From Clostridia bacterium (GTDB lineage: Bacteria; Bacillota; Clostridia; Oscillospirales; CAG-272): DNA of 64,000 nucleotides. The DNA lies in NCBI GenBank assembly GCA_017508425.1, contig JAFVYZ010000024.1, forward strand, positions 1 to 64,000, given 5' to 3'. The notes beneath the pieces were generated by a model. That model was not told the origin of the DNA. It saw only the letters and a program-made list of their open reading frames with translations, and ran no database searches. Made by a program: the position numbers and the translations under genes. Below are positions 56,735 through 64,000 of the stretch, one piece after another. Position 1 is the first letter of the stretch; the number at the start of each line of letters is the position of its first letter.

Positions 56735-59700
56735 TTATGTTTTTTTCCAATGAGCATAGAATGTTTGATTGGATGTATAAGTCCAGGAAGGATTGATTAA
56801 ATTATCATGTTCATCATACCAACCTAAAAACTCATATCCTTCGCGAACTGCTTTTGTCGGCATAATAGTTTCATTTCCGTAATATTGAGTACATTGATTG
56901 TTTCCATTGAATATTATTGACTTTTTTGAAATCAATTTTAACTGAAGAATACACTGACCCATGTAACCTAAACCGCTACTGGAATGATAATACGTGCCAG
57001 ATGCGTACATTTTATATCTATGTCCAGGAACTAAATTCAAAGTAATTGTACCATTTAGGTCACCGTCTGCCTTCTTTCTTGAGTAAATTGTTTTGCTGTC
57101 GGTTAAATCGGTTATTGAACCTATGCCATATGCACTTCCGTCATCGGTATAACTATATGTTAGTGTTGCTTCGCCAGTAAATATATGAGGGACATAAAAA
57201 TAAACAGTGGTTGAATAATTACCTCCATTGATAGACGACGCGCCGTACCCTATAGCAGTCATTATCTTTTCATCAGTAGGTATAACATATGATGTGTTTG
57301 GTTCACCACTCCACTTTGCATACAATGTTAAATCTTTTGTTACGCAAAAATTATTTTCAACAGCCCGTGTACAAGATTTGTCAAAATACCATCCAGCAAA
57401 TATATACCCTGATTTGGAAGGTATAGTTTGGTTATAGATATCTATTGCTTCGTTTTCTTTGATCTGGATTTCATGAGTTGTTCCTTGCTCGTTGCAATAG
57501 TCGAAAATTATTGTATAAACGACCGCTCCTCCGTTAGCATCAAACAAAGAATCATAAGAATAGGGGGAAAAACTTGCATATAAGATAAGATCGCCATATT
57601 GTCCATCAAGCGTTTCCACTTTATTCACAAATGTTGATTCTTTATACCAACCATTAAATGTATAATAGTCTTTGGATGCATTTTTTAGGATAATAATATC
57701 GTTGATCGTATACGTGGACGGGTTTTGGAAAGCGTTTGTTCCTTCGTATAAAACATACGAAATTGAATAGTTGTTTAAGCTCCAAGTTGCCACATAAGTC
57801 AGGTTTTCGGTGTTCCCGGCTTCTATTCTTACATTTGTGCTCGGGACACTACCATTAGACCCGGTCCATCCTGTAAAGGTATAACCGGCTTTTATAGGAG
57901 CAGATAAAACAATATCGCTAGATTCTATATTATGTGTTGTTGGGTTGCTGGCTGTACCACCGTTTAAATCGTAAGTTATGGAATACTCAAAAGGTTGCCA
58001 AATAGCAACTAAAGTATAATCTCTTACACTCGAGGTGTTTATTGTTGAAATAAAAATCGTGTCATTTTGCCATCCCTTAAAGATGTAATGATCTTTGGTA
58101 GGGGTATTCAAAGAAATGTTTGAATCCAAAACAGTATACGAAGAAGGGTTTGCTAAATCGTTTGTCCCCCCATTTAATTCGTATGTAATGCTATAAGTAT
58201 TTAAAGACCAATTCGCAATATAGGACAGATTTTCAGTATTACCCTCCTCAATCGTCACTGTCATTTGGGGTGTATGACCGTTCGAGCCCGTCCAACCGAC
58301 AAAGGTATAACCTTTCTTGGTGGGCGCAATCAGCGTGATTGCTTCGCTTTCAATGCCGTGCGTTCTCGGGTTGCTCGCACTGCCTCCGTCCAAATCGTAA
58401 GTAATCGTATATTTTGCGGGGGTCCAATTTGCAACAAGGGTGATATCATCGTTCCAAGAGGGAGATATGCTTTCCACAGCATTTCCGTTATATGTCCACC
58501 CAGCGAAGGTATAATGCTCTCTGGTGGGGTTATAAAGTGTGATAGCGGATCCTGCCGTTGCATAGGTTGCAGGATTGTCTTGATGGTTGCTTCCGCCGTT
58601 TAGTTCATATGTGACATAGTAGGTCGTGTCATTCTTAGTTGTAAACGTTGCGGCTTTGCTTGTAACACCAAAGGGCGTATTGCCGTTTGTAGCAAGTCTT
58701 TGATAGAAAGTGTACGAGGTATGGGGCTTCAGATTTTCAAAGATCGGACTGGATTGCCATGTGATTCCGTCCATGGAATATTCGTATCCGTCTAAAGCAT
58801 TCAATGCGATTTTGCGCACGTAAATGCCTGCAACAGTAGGAGCGGTACCAAGATTGTAATTATATCCTCGTCCGCTACAATCGGCACAATCGTTGGTGTA
58901 AGATGTTCTATAATCGCCCTTGCAAACAGAACAGGTGACCCTATTTGCACTATAGCAACTCGAACAAACCTCGCCCAATCCGTTGATAATAGTTACGCCG
59001 CCTCTCGATCCGCACGAACCGCACTTTGAGCCGCGGTTGCAGAAAGCACAGGTGGAATAGGTAGTAATTTTACCTGTATGATTGCAATCGCTGCAATAGG
59101 TAATCTTTTGCCATATAGCCCACAGCGTTACGTTGGCCTCTAACTCAAGTGTGCCGCCCGCGTTGTAAACAGTATTTTCGTATATGTTATTCCAACCGAC
59201 AAACACATATCCCGTACGTGTGGGAGTTCCTGTATGCAGCGTGAGGGGCTGACCCTTTTGCTTGATTTGGGTTGCAAAGCTTCCGCTACCACCGTTGAGG
59301 ATGTATTTTACTGTGTATTCCGTAGATTCATACTGTGTAAATTGCGCAGTATAGGTGGCTTCCCCTGTGACGCTTACAAGCAGCGGTGACCAGCCCGCAA
59401 AAACATAGTAATGCTGTGCATCCATCTCACGCTGCGGCGTGCCACTGTAAGAAGGCATGCTATCATAGGCGACCATAGTCGTCCCCAAAAGCGAGCCGTC
59501 CCAGTTTTTCCATGTGATCTTATATTCGATTGCCGTCCACTCAGCCACAAGAGTGACGTCTTGAACAAACGTCCAAGTTCCCGTCAGATCCATCTTATCA
59601 TCACCATAATACCAGCCATCAAAGGTATAACCGGTTCTTGTAGGCTCTTCAAGTGTATAGGAGTGATCAAATATTACCGATGCGGTGGGAGCAGTCACCG

Positions 59701-60865
59701 TGCCGCCGTTAGGAACATACGTTACGGTATAAGGGTTTGCCTCCCAATTAGCATTGATCGTTAGGTTGCTTGTTACGGCGAGCGCAAGATCACGCGACCA
59801 TCCGTCGAAGGTATAACCCGTTTTCTTGGGATCGGCAGGTGCGGAAATAAATGCACCTTCCTCTATTGTTTGCGACGCTACTGCTGTACCGCCATCGGTA
59901 TTAAACGCTACCGTATACATCGGTCTGCGCCGCAAGGTAACGGTATACAGCTTTTGTGCGTTGCCATTCGTGACCAAAATATAATAGGTGTTGTCCTCAA
60001 GCTCCAACGTTACAGTCTTGCTGTTAATCTCATTCTCGCAGCTAATATCACGCGCGACAATATAGGTGGCGCCGTTTGCTACGGTGATGTCATTTAAGAA
60101 AGAAAATGCTGTAGTATTGTTGGGGAGCGAGAGATACGCAGTTTCACCGGTTACAGTCATGGCAGCAGATTTGATAGCCGTACCCTGCAAATGGGCAGGG
60201 ATGACCTGCTGTGCAACTAAAACTGTACCGCAGACTGAGCAATGCTTGCCTTCGGTAAGACCATCGGTAGTGTCAGTTTCCGACACAGCAGCATCGATCA
60301 CCTCGGTGTGCTGGGTGGTCTTTTCGATCGTTTCTGTTTCCAGTGTTTCTCCACACTCGGTGCATTCCTTGTGTTTTTCACCCACGACGGCACAGGTTGC
60401 CTCATCGTCAACGATCCAAGTGCTTGGTGTGTGTGCCGGCTTCTCAATGGTTACTGTTTCCAGCACTTCACCGCACTCGGCGCATTCCTTGTGCTTTGCT
60501 CCCGCAACGGCACAGGTCGCCTCCGTATCGGTAATCCAATCACCCTCTGTGTGCAAGTGGATCTTACTCCATTTGGCATACACTTTCATATCCGAGGATA
60601 GCGGCGTATCCATTAAGGAATTTGCCGTAAAGGGCTTCTCCCATACATCGTTATCCCAGTACCAACCGTCAAAGGTATAGCCCTCCTTGGTCGGATCCTC
60701 AGGCATTTTGATGCTTTCCTCTCCTGTTGTGCCAACGGTGGCATAATCTTCTCCGTCAACCACAAAGGTGATGTCAAATTCTACATCCTTACCACAAGAT
60801 ACAAGCAGGGTGGCAAAGATTAGAACAAGCATCAAACAACATAAACATATCCGTGTTTTTTTCAT
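56735..60865 (-). CDS. Giant InlB-repeat lipoprotein with Cys-rich modules (1376 aa)
   Basis: A lipoprotein signal ends LLVSC (Cys24). About twelve InlB-type (Listeria-Bacteroides) repeats are marked by GYTFDGW, HYTFAGW, GYTFVGW and similar, spread through residues 60-1370. Residues about 105-215 hold three C...H.EC-x2-C repeats (TCAVAGAKHKECAECGEVLE). Residues about 590-670 hold a cluster of CxxC pairs (CSDC, CAFC, CGSC, CSSC, CSVC, CADC) resembling DnaJ-type zinc modules. The C-terminal third (58,250 down to 56,735) is visibly more AT-rich than the N-terminal part, so the gene is mosaic. Divergent from its XRE neighbour and flanked by long direct repeats. Probably a cell-surface adhesin. 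Confidence 0.87.
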   Translation of the reverse strand: MKKTRICLCCLMLVLIFATLLVSCGKDVEFDITFVVDGEDYATVGTTGEESIKMPEDPTKEGYTFDGWYWDNDVWEKPFTANSLMDTPLSSDMKVYAKWSKIHLHTEGDWITDTEATCAVAGAKHKECAECGEVLETVTIEKPAHTPSTWIVDDEATCAVVGEKHKECTECGETLETETIEKTTQHTEVIDAAVSETDTTDGLTEGKHCSVCGTVLVAQQVIPAHLQGTAIKSAAMTVTGETAYLSLPNNTTAFSFLNDITVANGATYIVARDISCENEINSKTVTLELEDNTYYILVTNGNAQKLYTVTLRRRPMYTVAFNTDGGTAVASQTIEEGAFISAPADPKKTGYTFDGWSRDLALAVTSNLTINANWEANPYTVTYVPNGGTVTAPTASVIFDHSYTLEEPTRTGYTFDGWYYGDDKMDLTGTWTFVQDVTLVAEWTAIEYKITWKNWDGSLLGTTMVAYDSMPSYSGTPQREMDAQHYYVFAGWSPLLVSVTGEATYTAQFTQYESTEYTVKYILNGGSGSFATQIKQKGQPLTLHTGTPTRTGYVFVGWNNIYENTVYNAGGTLELEANVTLWAIWQKITYCSDCNHTGKITTYSTCAFCNRGSKCGSCGSRGGVTIINGLGEVCSSCYSANRVTCSVCKGDYRTSYTNDCADCSGRGYNYNLGTAPTVAGIYVRKIALNALDGYEYSMDGITWQSSPIFENLKPHTSYTFYQRLATNGNTPFGVTSKAATFTTKNDTTYYVTYELNGGSNHQDNPATYATAGSAITLYNPTREHYTFAGWTYNGNAVESISPSWNDDITLVANWTPAKYTITYDLDGGSASNPRTHGIESEAITLIAPTKKGYTFVGWTGSNGHTPQMTVTIEEGNTENLSYIANWSLNTYSITYELNGGTNDLANPSSYTVLDSNISLNTPTKDHYIFKGWQNDTIFISTINTSSVRDYTLVAIWQPFEYSITYDLNGGTASNPTTHNIESSDIVLSAPIKAGYTFTGWTGSNGSVPSTNVRIEAGNTENLTYVATWSLNNYSISYVLYEGTNAFQNPSTYTINDIIILKNASKDYYTFNGWYKESTFVNKVETLDGQYGDLILYASFSPYSYDSLFDANGGAVVYTIIFDYCNEQGTTHEIQIKENEAIDIYNQTIPSKSGYIFAGWYFDKSCTRAVENNFCVTKDLTLYAKWSGEPNTSYVIPTDEKIMTAIGYGASSINGGNYSTTVYFYVPHIFTGEATLTYSYTDDGSAYGIGSITDLTDSKTIYSRKKADGDLNGTITLNLVPGHRYKMYASGTYYHSSSGLGYMGQCILQLKLISKKSIIFNGNNQCTQYYGNETIMPTKAVREGYEFLGWYDEHDNLINPSWTYTSNQTFYAHWKKT

Positions 60866-60913
60866 AACAAATCTCCTTTATAAATTCAAAAAATGATTTG
60901 TTTAACAATAAAC

Positions 60914-60952
60914 CGATATAATAATTATATCGCTATAAGACTAACTTGTCAA
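60914..60952 (-). promoter_or_regulatory. Perfect sigma-A promoter of the giant lipoprotein, with palindrome
   Basis: On the minus strand, TTGACA (60947-60952), a 17-base spacer and TATAAT (60924-60929). The palindrome CGATATAATAATTATATCG (about 60914-60932) covers the -10 region, and one copy of TATAAGACTAAC (60934-60945) fills the spacer. Confidence 0.8.
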
Positions 60953-61009
60953 CCTTATACATATAATTCTTTGGGTATTCTTATGGTAAACTATTCTTAT
61001 AAGACTAAC
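60934..61009. promoter_or_regulatory. 12-bp direct repeats, candidate XRE operators
   Basis: TATAAGACTAAC occurs exactly at 60934-60945 (inside the lipoprotein promoter) and at 60998-61009 (13 bases before the XRE start codon). One site in each divergent unit suggests coordinated control by the XRE protein. Confidence 0.6.
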
Positions 61010-61022
61010 AAGGAGAAAAGGT

Positions 61023-61304
61023 ATGGATGTTGGCAAAAGGATAGTCGCTTTAAGAGAGCGATGCGGATTCACTCAAAATGGTTTAGCTGAGCGAGCCGGA
61101 GTGTCTCAAACGCACTTGCGCCGAGTTGAGCTTGGCGAGGCAGATATTACCGTTGGTCATCTTCAGCTTTTGTGTGACGCCATGAGCATATCTATCGAGG
61201 AATTTTTTAAAGAAGAATCAGTTTCCGATGAAACAGCCGTAGCCTTTTCTAAGCTTTCGCCTAAACAAAAAACGCTTTTGCTCACATTTCTTGAAAGTCT
61301 ATGA
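61023..61304 (+). CDS. XRE-family HTH regulator next to the giant lipoprotein
   Basis: A 93-residue protein with an HTH_3 domain (residues about 5-62: RIVALRERCGFTQNGLAERA, GVSQTHLRRVELGEADIT) and a short C-terminal helix (LSPKQKTLLLTFLESL). It differs in type from the two small paired-operator regulators. RBS AAGGAG lies before ATG 61023. Divergent from the 1376-residue lipoprotein with shared 12-bp repeats, so likely its regulator. It lies inside the direct-repeat-bounded segment. Confidence 0.85.
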   Translation: MDVGKRIVALRERCGFTQNGLAERAGVSQTHLRRVELGEADITVGHLQLLCDAMSISIEEFFKEESVSDETAVAFSKLSPKQKTLLLTFLESL

Positions 61305-61323
61305 TTATTTCTTGATATAAAAA

Positions 61324-61807
61324 GGACACATCACTAAGGAAAACCCTTAAAATGATGTGTCCAACTTTTTTATTTATGATTTGTAGGGGGCATTCACGAA
61401 TGCCCCGCGGTCGATTCGTGAATCGACCCTACGAAGCCTTATATTGCAAGAATTACTTGCAAGCCTCCTCAATCGCAACAGCCACTGCCACGGTCATACC
61501 GACCATGGGGTTGTTACCAGCGCCGATAATCGACAGAGAGCGAGTCTGCAAGCTTGCTTGCAAGCGAGCCTGGAAGATTGCTCCGCGAGCGTTGCGCAAA
61601 GCGCAACAAAGTGCAAAGCACCAAGCAACAAGCAAAGCGCAGTTGCTTGAGCGAGCAGGGAGTATGAGGCCCATCATTTCTACGCTTCGGGGCGTTTGGA
61701 ATGTCCTTGAAACCTCAAAAAGCCTTGTAATATAAGCATTTCACATTGCAAAATCTTTCCGCTCAACACATCGTTTTAGAGTTTGCTAAATGCATTATAT
61801 CGTGTTT
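61324..61807. repeat. Long direct repeat, copy 2 (about 485 bp)
   Basis: Same layout as copy 1 (56082-56567). Here the minus-strand frame is intact through SLSIIGAGNNPMVGMTVAVA and ends at a stop near 61455. Within that peptide stretch the two copies differ at about eight codons, seven of them silent, while the rest of the repeat differs mostly by scattered substitutions. No promoter or start for a functional gene is visible. It occupies most of the 61,305-61,866 gap. Confidence 0.85.
61383..61432. repeat. GTAGGGG/CCCTAC palindromic element, copy 3
   Basis: Identical in sequence to copy 2 at 56141-56190, nested in the second direct repeat. Confidence 0.75.
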
Positions 61808-61866
61808 CCAACATTTTGTAAGCGGGCGATTTATATGAAAACGCTTATGTTTATCTAAAATTTTTA

Positions 61867-62652
61867 TCATTCTATCATTTCAATAAGCCCTAAATCGATC
61901 AATGCGCAAGAAAGACAACTTAATATGGAATATGCGTTAGTTATCTTAAAAGTTTCCTCTTCGCTTTTAAAAACTTTCAAATTATATTCTCCGAAATTAT
62001 CCAGCATACTAATGTCAAATTCGGTATCGCTATGTAAATAAAACTCAGAAAGCATCTCAAAGGCTGCTTGTAACACATTCACTTCTTTAATGTTTTCTTG
62101 ATAGAGTTTATTTCTCGCCAAATAGGGCTTAATTTTTTCACCGGGCTCAAAAGCAGCACGAACTGCTTTTTTTACAAGAGCATTAATTAAATACGCCTCA
62201 ATACTAGGATAATTCAGTAGTAACAAACCGCCTAATTCTATATCGTTTTCTCGAGAATTGGTTAGTTTAGTTACTAAGTTTTCTATCAACCCTGGGTTGT
62301 TGTTCGACTGAGGGTCTCTGTCAAAAATATAATATATTGCTGCATTGTGCAAATCCAACTTGTATTTCTCATATAACGTGCTAAAAACCATATCCAAATA
62401 ATCTGTACCACGCTGAATACTTGAAATGTTTGAATTCTGGGTATTGATAACAAATATCTGCGAATTACTATCAGAATCACTTCGATAATACTCTATTGGC
62501 TCTTTCCCTCTTCGATATTCTACCACTGAATAATCAAAAATCTTTGTAAACAAATATTCAAGGAGAGTAAATTCACGTGTTTGTCCTTCCACGATAAAAA
62601 CCACTCTACCGATGGATTTTTTGGTATTCAAGCGCAATTCCATAACAGTCAA
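61867..62652 (-). CDS. TOPRIM-like partner of the AAA ATPase (RloB/AbiLii-like)
   Basis: A 261-residue protein. The N-terminal VVFIVEGQTREFTLLEYLF (about residues 17-35) supplies the conserved Glu of a TOPRIM domain, and YYIFDRDPQSNNNPG (about 108-122) supplies the D-x-D pair. It resembles the effector partner in two-gene AAA+TOPRIM defence modules (RloB, AbiLii, or the DUF4435 protein of PARIS); I cannot pick among these by eye. Start overlaps the upstream stop (ATGA), so the two are coupled. AT-rich codons. Probably a nuclease effector triggered by phage, by inference. Confidence 0.75.
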   Translation of the reverse strand: MTVMELRLNTKKSIGRVVFIVEGQTREFTLLEYLFTKIFDYSVVEYRRGKEPIEYYRSDSDSNSQIFVINTQNSNISSIQRGTDYLDMVFSTLYEKYKLDLHNAAIYYIFDRDPQSNNNPGLIENLVTKLTNSRENDIELGGLLLLNYPSIEAYLINALVKKAVRAAFEPGEKIKPYLARNKLYQENIKEVNVLQAAFEMLSEFYLHSDTEFDISMLDNFGEYNLKVFKSEEETFKITNAYSILSCLSCALIDLGLIEMIE

Positions 62653-63785
62653 CCCCTATAATTTGGAACGCCGCCAACCATTCCACTTAAATATATTTTT
62701 TCAAAATTTTGAGATTCTCGAGGATGCACTGAAGAAAACTTTTTAATAGTACTACCACAAGCGTGGCTAAAATCAATAGTATAAATCTGATCAGGCCTTA
62801 ACAAAGTGGATTTTAACAAATTAGTAGAATGTGAGACAAAAAAGATTTGCGATCTTTCGGCATTTTCCATAAAATAGCGAATGATTAATTCTTCCAACTC
62901 ATTATGAAAGGCACTACTAAATTCATCAACAATAAACATACATTCTGTGCTCACAACATGCAACAAAGCAGGAAGCATATTTAGCAATGTTTGATTGCCA
63001 AGCGATTCTAGGGCCATAGGCATCCAATAATCCAGATTGTTGCGTTTCAAATAAATATACTTTTCAGATTTGGTATCCGCAACAGCAAATTCGCTAAGTC
63101 GGTGTTTCGTTTCATAAGCAATTTCTTGATTAAAACCGAAATAATTAAAAAAGTTATTAATTTCTTCTACACCATTTGTTTCAATATAATTAGATATTAC
63201 CAATTTGTTACTCGCCTCAAAAGTGATAACTTTTTTTTCGGCAGCATTGAAGACTACTGAATTACTAAGATATTTCATCCACCTCGCCAAGCACGGAACA
63301 GATGCAAATTTAGTGCTGAAGTACATACTTCTCAAAAAAAGCGTCGTTTCATCAATATCGTTATGATTTTGAGTTTCTGACAATAGTGTGGTTGCGCTTT
63401 TTCCAATGCGACGCAAAAAACATTCACCATTCAATAACAAATCTTCTTTAAGAATGACGCCTTTTTTGTCCATTTCAAACGAATACACAATTTTAGTTTC
63501 ATCAAAACTGAAATGGTACTCTAACTTCATAGATCCTAGAGAAAAGAGGCAAGAATTTACAGCAGCATCAATGGATGTTTCTTTAAAGAGCATCTCCAGT
63601 AAAAAAGTAATGGCTCTAATAGAATTCGTTTTTCCCGATGCGTTTCCCCCGATAAAGAGTAATCCTTTTAAGATTCCATCCTTCACATTTACATCTTGCA
63701 ACATTTTATAATTCGTTGCGTAAATATCAAAAACTGTTTCTTCTTTGAAAGACCTAAATCCAGAAAGTTTAATTTGTGTGAGCAT
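62649..63785 (-). CDS. AAA/ABC-type ATPase of a defence module (AbiL/RloA-like)
   Basis: A 378-residue ATPase of the OLD/RecF-like group. Walker A GGNASGKTN is at about residues 45-53, a Q-loop/signature region lies in the centre, Walker B MFIVDEFSSAFHNELEEL is at about 275-292, and the switch His is in IFFVSHSTNLL (about 305-315). ATG 63785 follows AGGAGG; a GTG nine bases upstream overlaps that ribosome site and was rejected. Coupled to the TOPRIM-like gene. The pair matches abortive-infection (AbiLi/AbiLii) or PARIS-type anti-phage modules in layout, with the ATPase as likely sensor. Confidence 0.8.
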   Translation of the reverse strand: MLTQIKLSGFRSFKEETVFDIYATNYKMLQDVNVKDGILKGLLFIGGNASGKTNSIRAITFLLEMLFKETSIDAAVNSCLFSLGSMKLEYHFSFDETKIVYSFEMDKKGVILKEDLLLNGECFLRRIGKSATTLLSETQNHNDIDETTLFLRSMYFSTKFASVPCLARWMKYLSNSVVFNAAEKKVITFEASNKLVISNYIETNGVEEINNFFNYFGFNQEIAYETKHRLSEFAVADTKSEKYIYLKRNNLDYWMPMALESLGNQTLLNMLPALLHVVSTECMFIVDEFSSAFHNELEELIIRYFMENAERSQIFFVSHSTNLLKSTLLRPDQIYTIDFSHACGSTIKKFSSVHPRESQNFEKIYLSGMVGGVPNYRG

Positions 63786-64000
63786 TTTCTCCACCTCCTA
63801 CATCATCATTATAACAGAAAAAAGCAAAAATGAAACATGTTTTTGTAAATTTTTTTCACTTTTTTTAAAAAATGTGTAATTTTTTTACAGATGTACCGCA
63901 CTTTAAGTCATTTCACACCCTCCTCCGGAACTGGCAAGCGCTAAACTTCCTTAATTTCTAACACCAACAAAAATCAACATTTAAAAAATAAAATAGAAAC
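63786..64000 (-). promoter_or_regulatory. Upstream region of the defence module
   Basis: Very AT-rich. A minus-strand TATAAT lies at 63808-63813, 23 bases before the start codon, with only a weak -35 (TTTCAT-like) upstream. No gene is seen to the end of the window. Confidence 0.5.

Noticed and set aside
61453..61677. A 74-codon minus-strand frame in direct repeat 2 as a real gene
   Set aside because: No ribosome site; its first two thirds run through palindromic repeat sequence. Only the last 25 or so codons look protein-derived.

Overview
The window looks like the chromosome of a spore-forming, Gram-positive member of the Clostridia, probably a gut-type Eubacteriales lineage. The evidence is a spoIIIA sporulation operon, a spoIVB-type protease, a type III glutamine synthetase, a glycine riboswitch in front of a sodium:amino-acid symporter, MrnC (Mini-III RNase), and consensus sigma-A promoters (several TTGACA-17-TATAAT). 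No rRNA, tRNA, insertion-sequence transposase, integrase or CRISPR array was seen.

Bases 1-25,000 are mostly housekeeping. They hold plsY, a methyltransferase and a TtcA-like thiolase in one translationally coupled operon; a small divergent XRE-regulated pair; the riboswitch-symporter unit; a large GLUG-repeat lipoprotein; glnN; an mrnC-deacetylase-ppiB operon; a YhaO/YhaN-like nuclease pair divergent from a DUF445 membrane protein; spoIIIAA to spoIIIAG; a pyridoxamine-kinase-like gene; an unrecognised 258-residue protein; spoIVB; and a phosphodiesterase.

Bases 25,000-54,000 are a surface-fibre island. Two adjacent gene sets each carry dedicated SipW-type (Ser/His) signal peptidases, three in all, together with eleven intact proteins that have SipW-type alternate signal peptides. 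These run from 170-residue TasA/CalY-like subunits to 472-, 581-, 1085- and 2106-residue adhesin-like proteins with TasA-like N-termini and beta-helical or GLUG-like bodies. Set A starts with a TetR regulator and set B with a perfect sigma-A promoter. The 2106-residue protein ends in a Hint (intein/Hedgehog-like) domain. Three set-A units share a conserved two-hairpin leader with compensatory base changes. Set A also contains a broken, chimeric gene copy, a frameshifted coding remnant and an apparently truncated adhesin, all signs of active recombination between paralogues. Set B contains a 1550-residue secreted InlB-repeat protein with ten His/Cys repeats. I infer a polymorphic extracellular matrix or pilus-like system.

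Bases 54,000-64,000 are accessory. A second XRE regulator is paralogous to the one at 3.5 kb and has the same double-operator layout. Next is a 1376-residue InlB-repeat lipoprotein with its own divergent XRE regulator, and this pair lies between two 485-bp direct repeats. The window ends in a two-gene AAA-ATPase plus TOPRIM-like module resembling abortive-infection or anti-phage systems.

The most unusual items are the tandem-hairpin leaders, the Hint-bearing giant SipW substrate, the three-peptidase island, and the direct-repeat-flanked lipoprotein locus.
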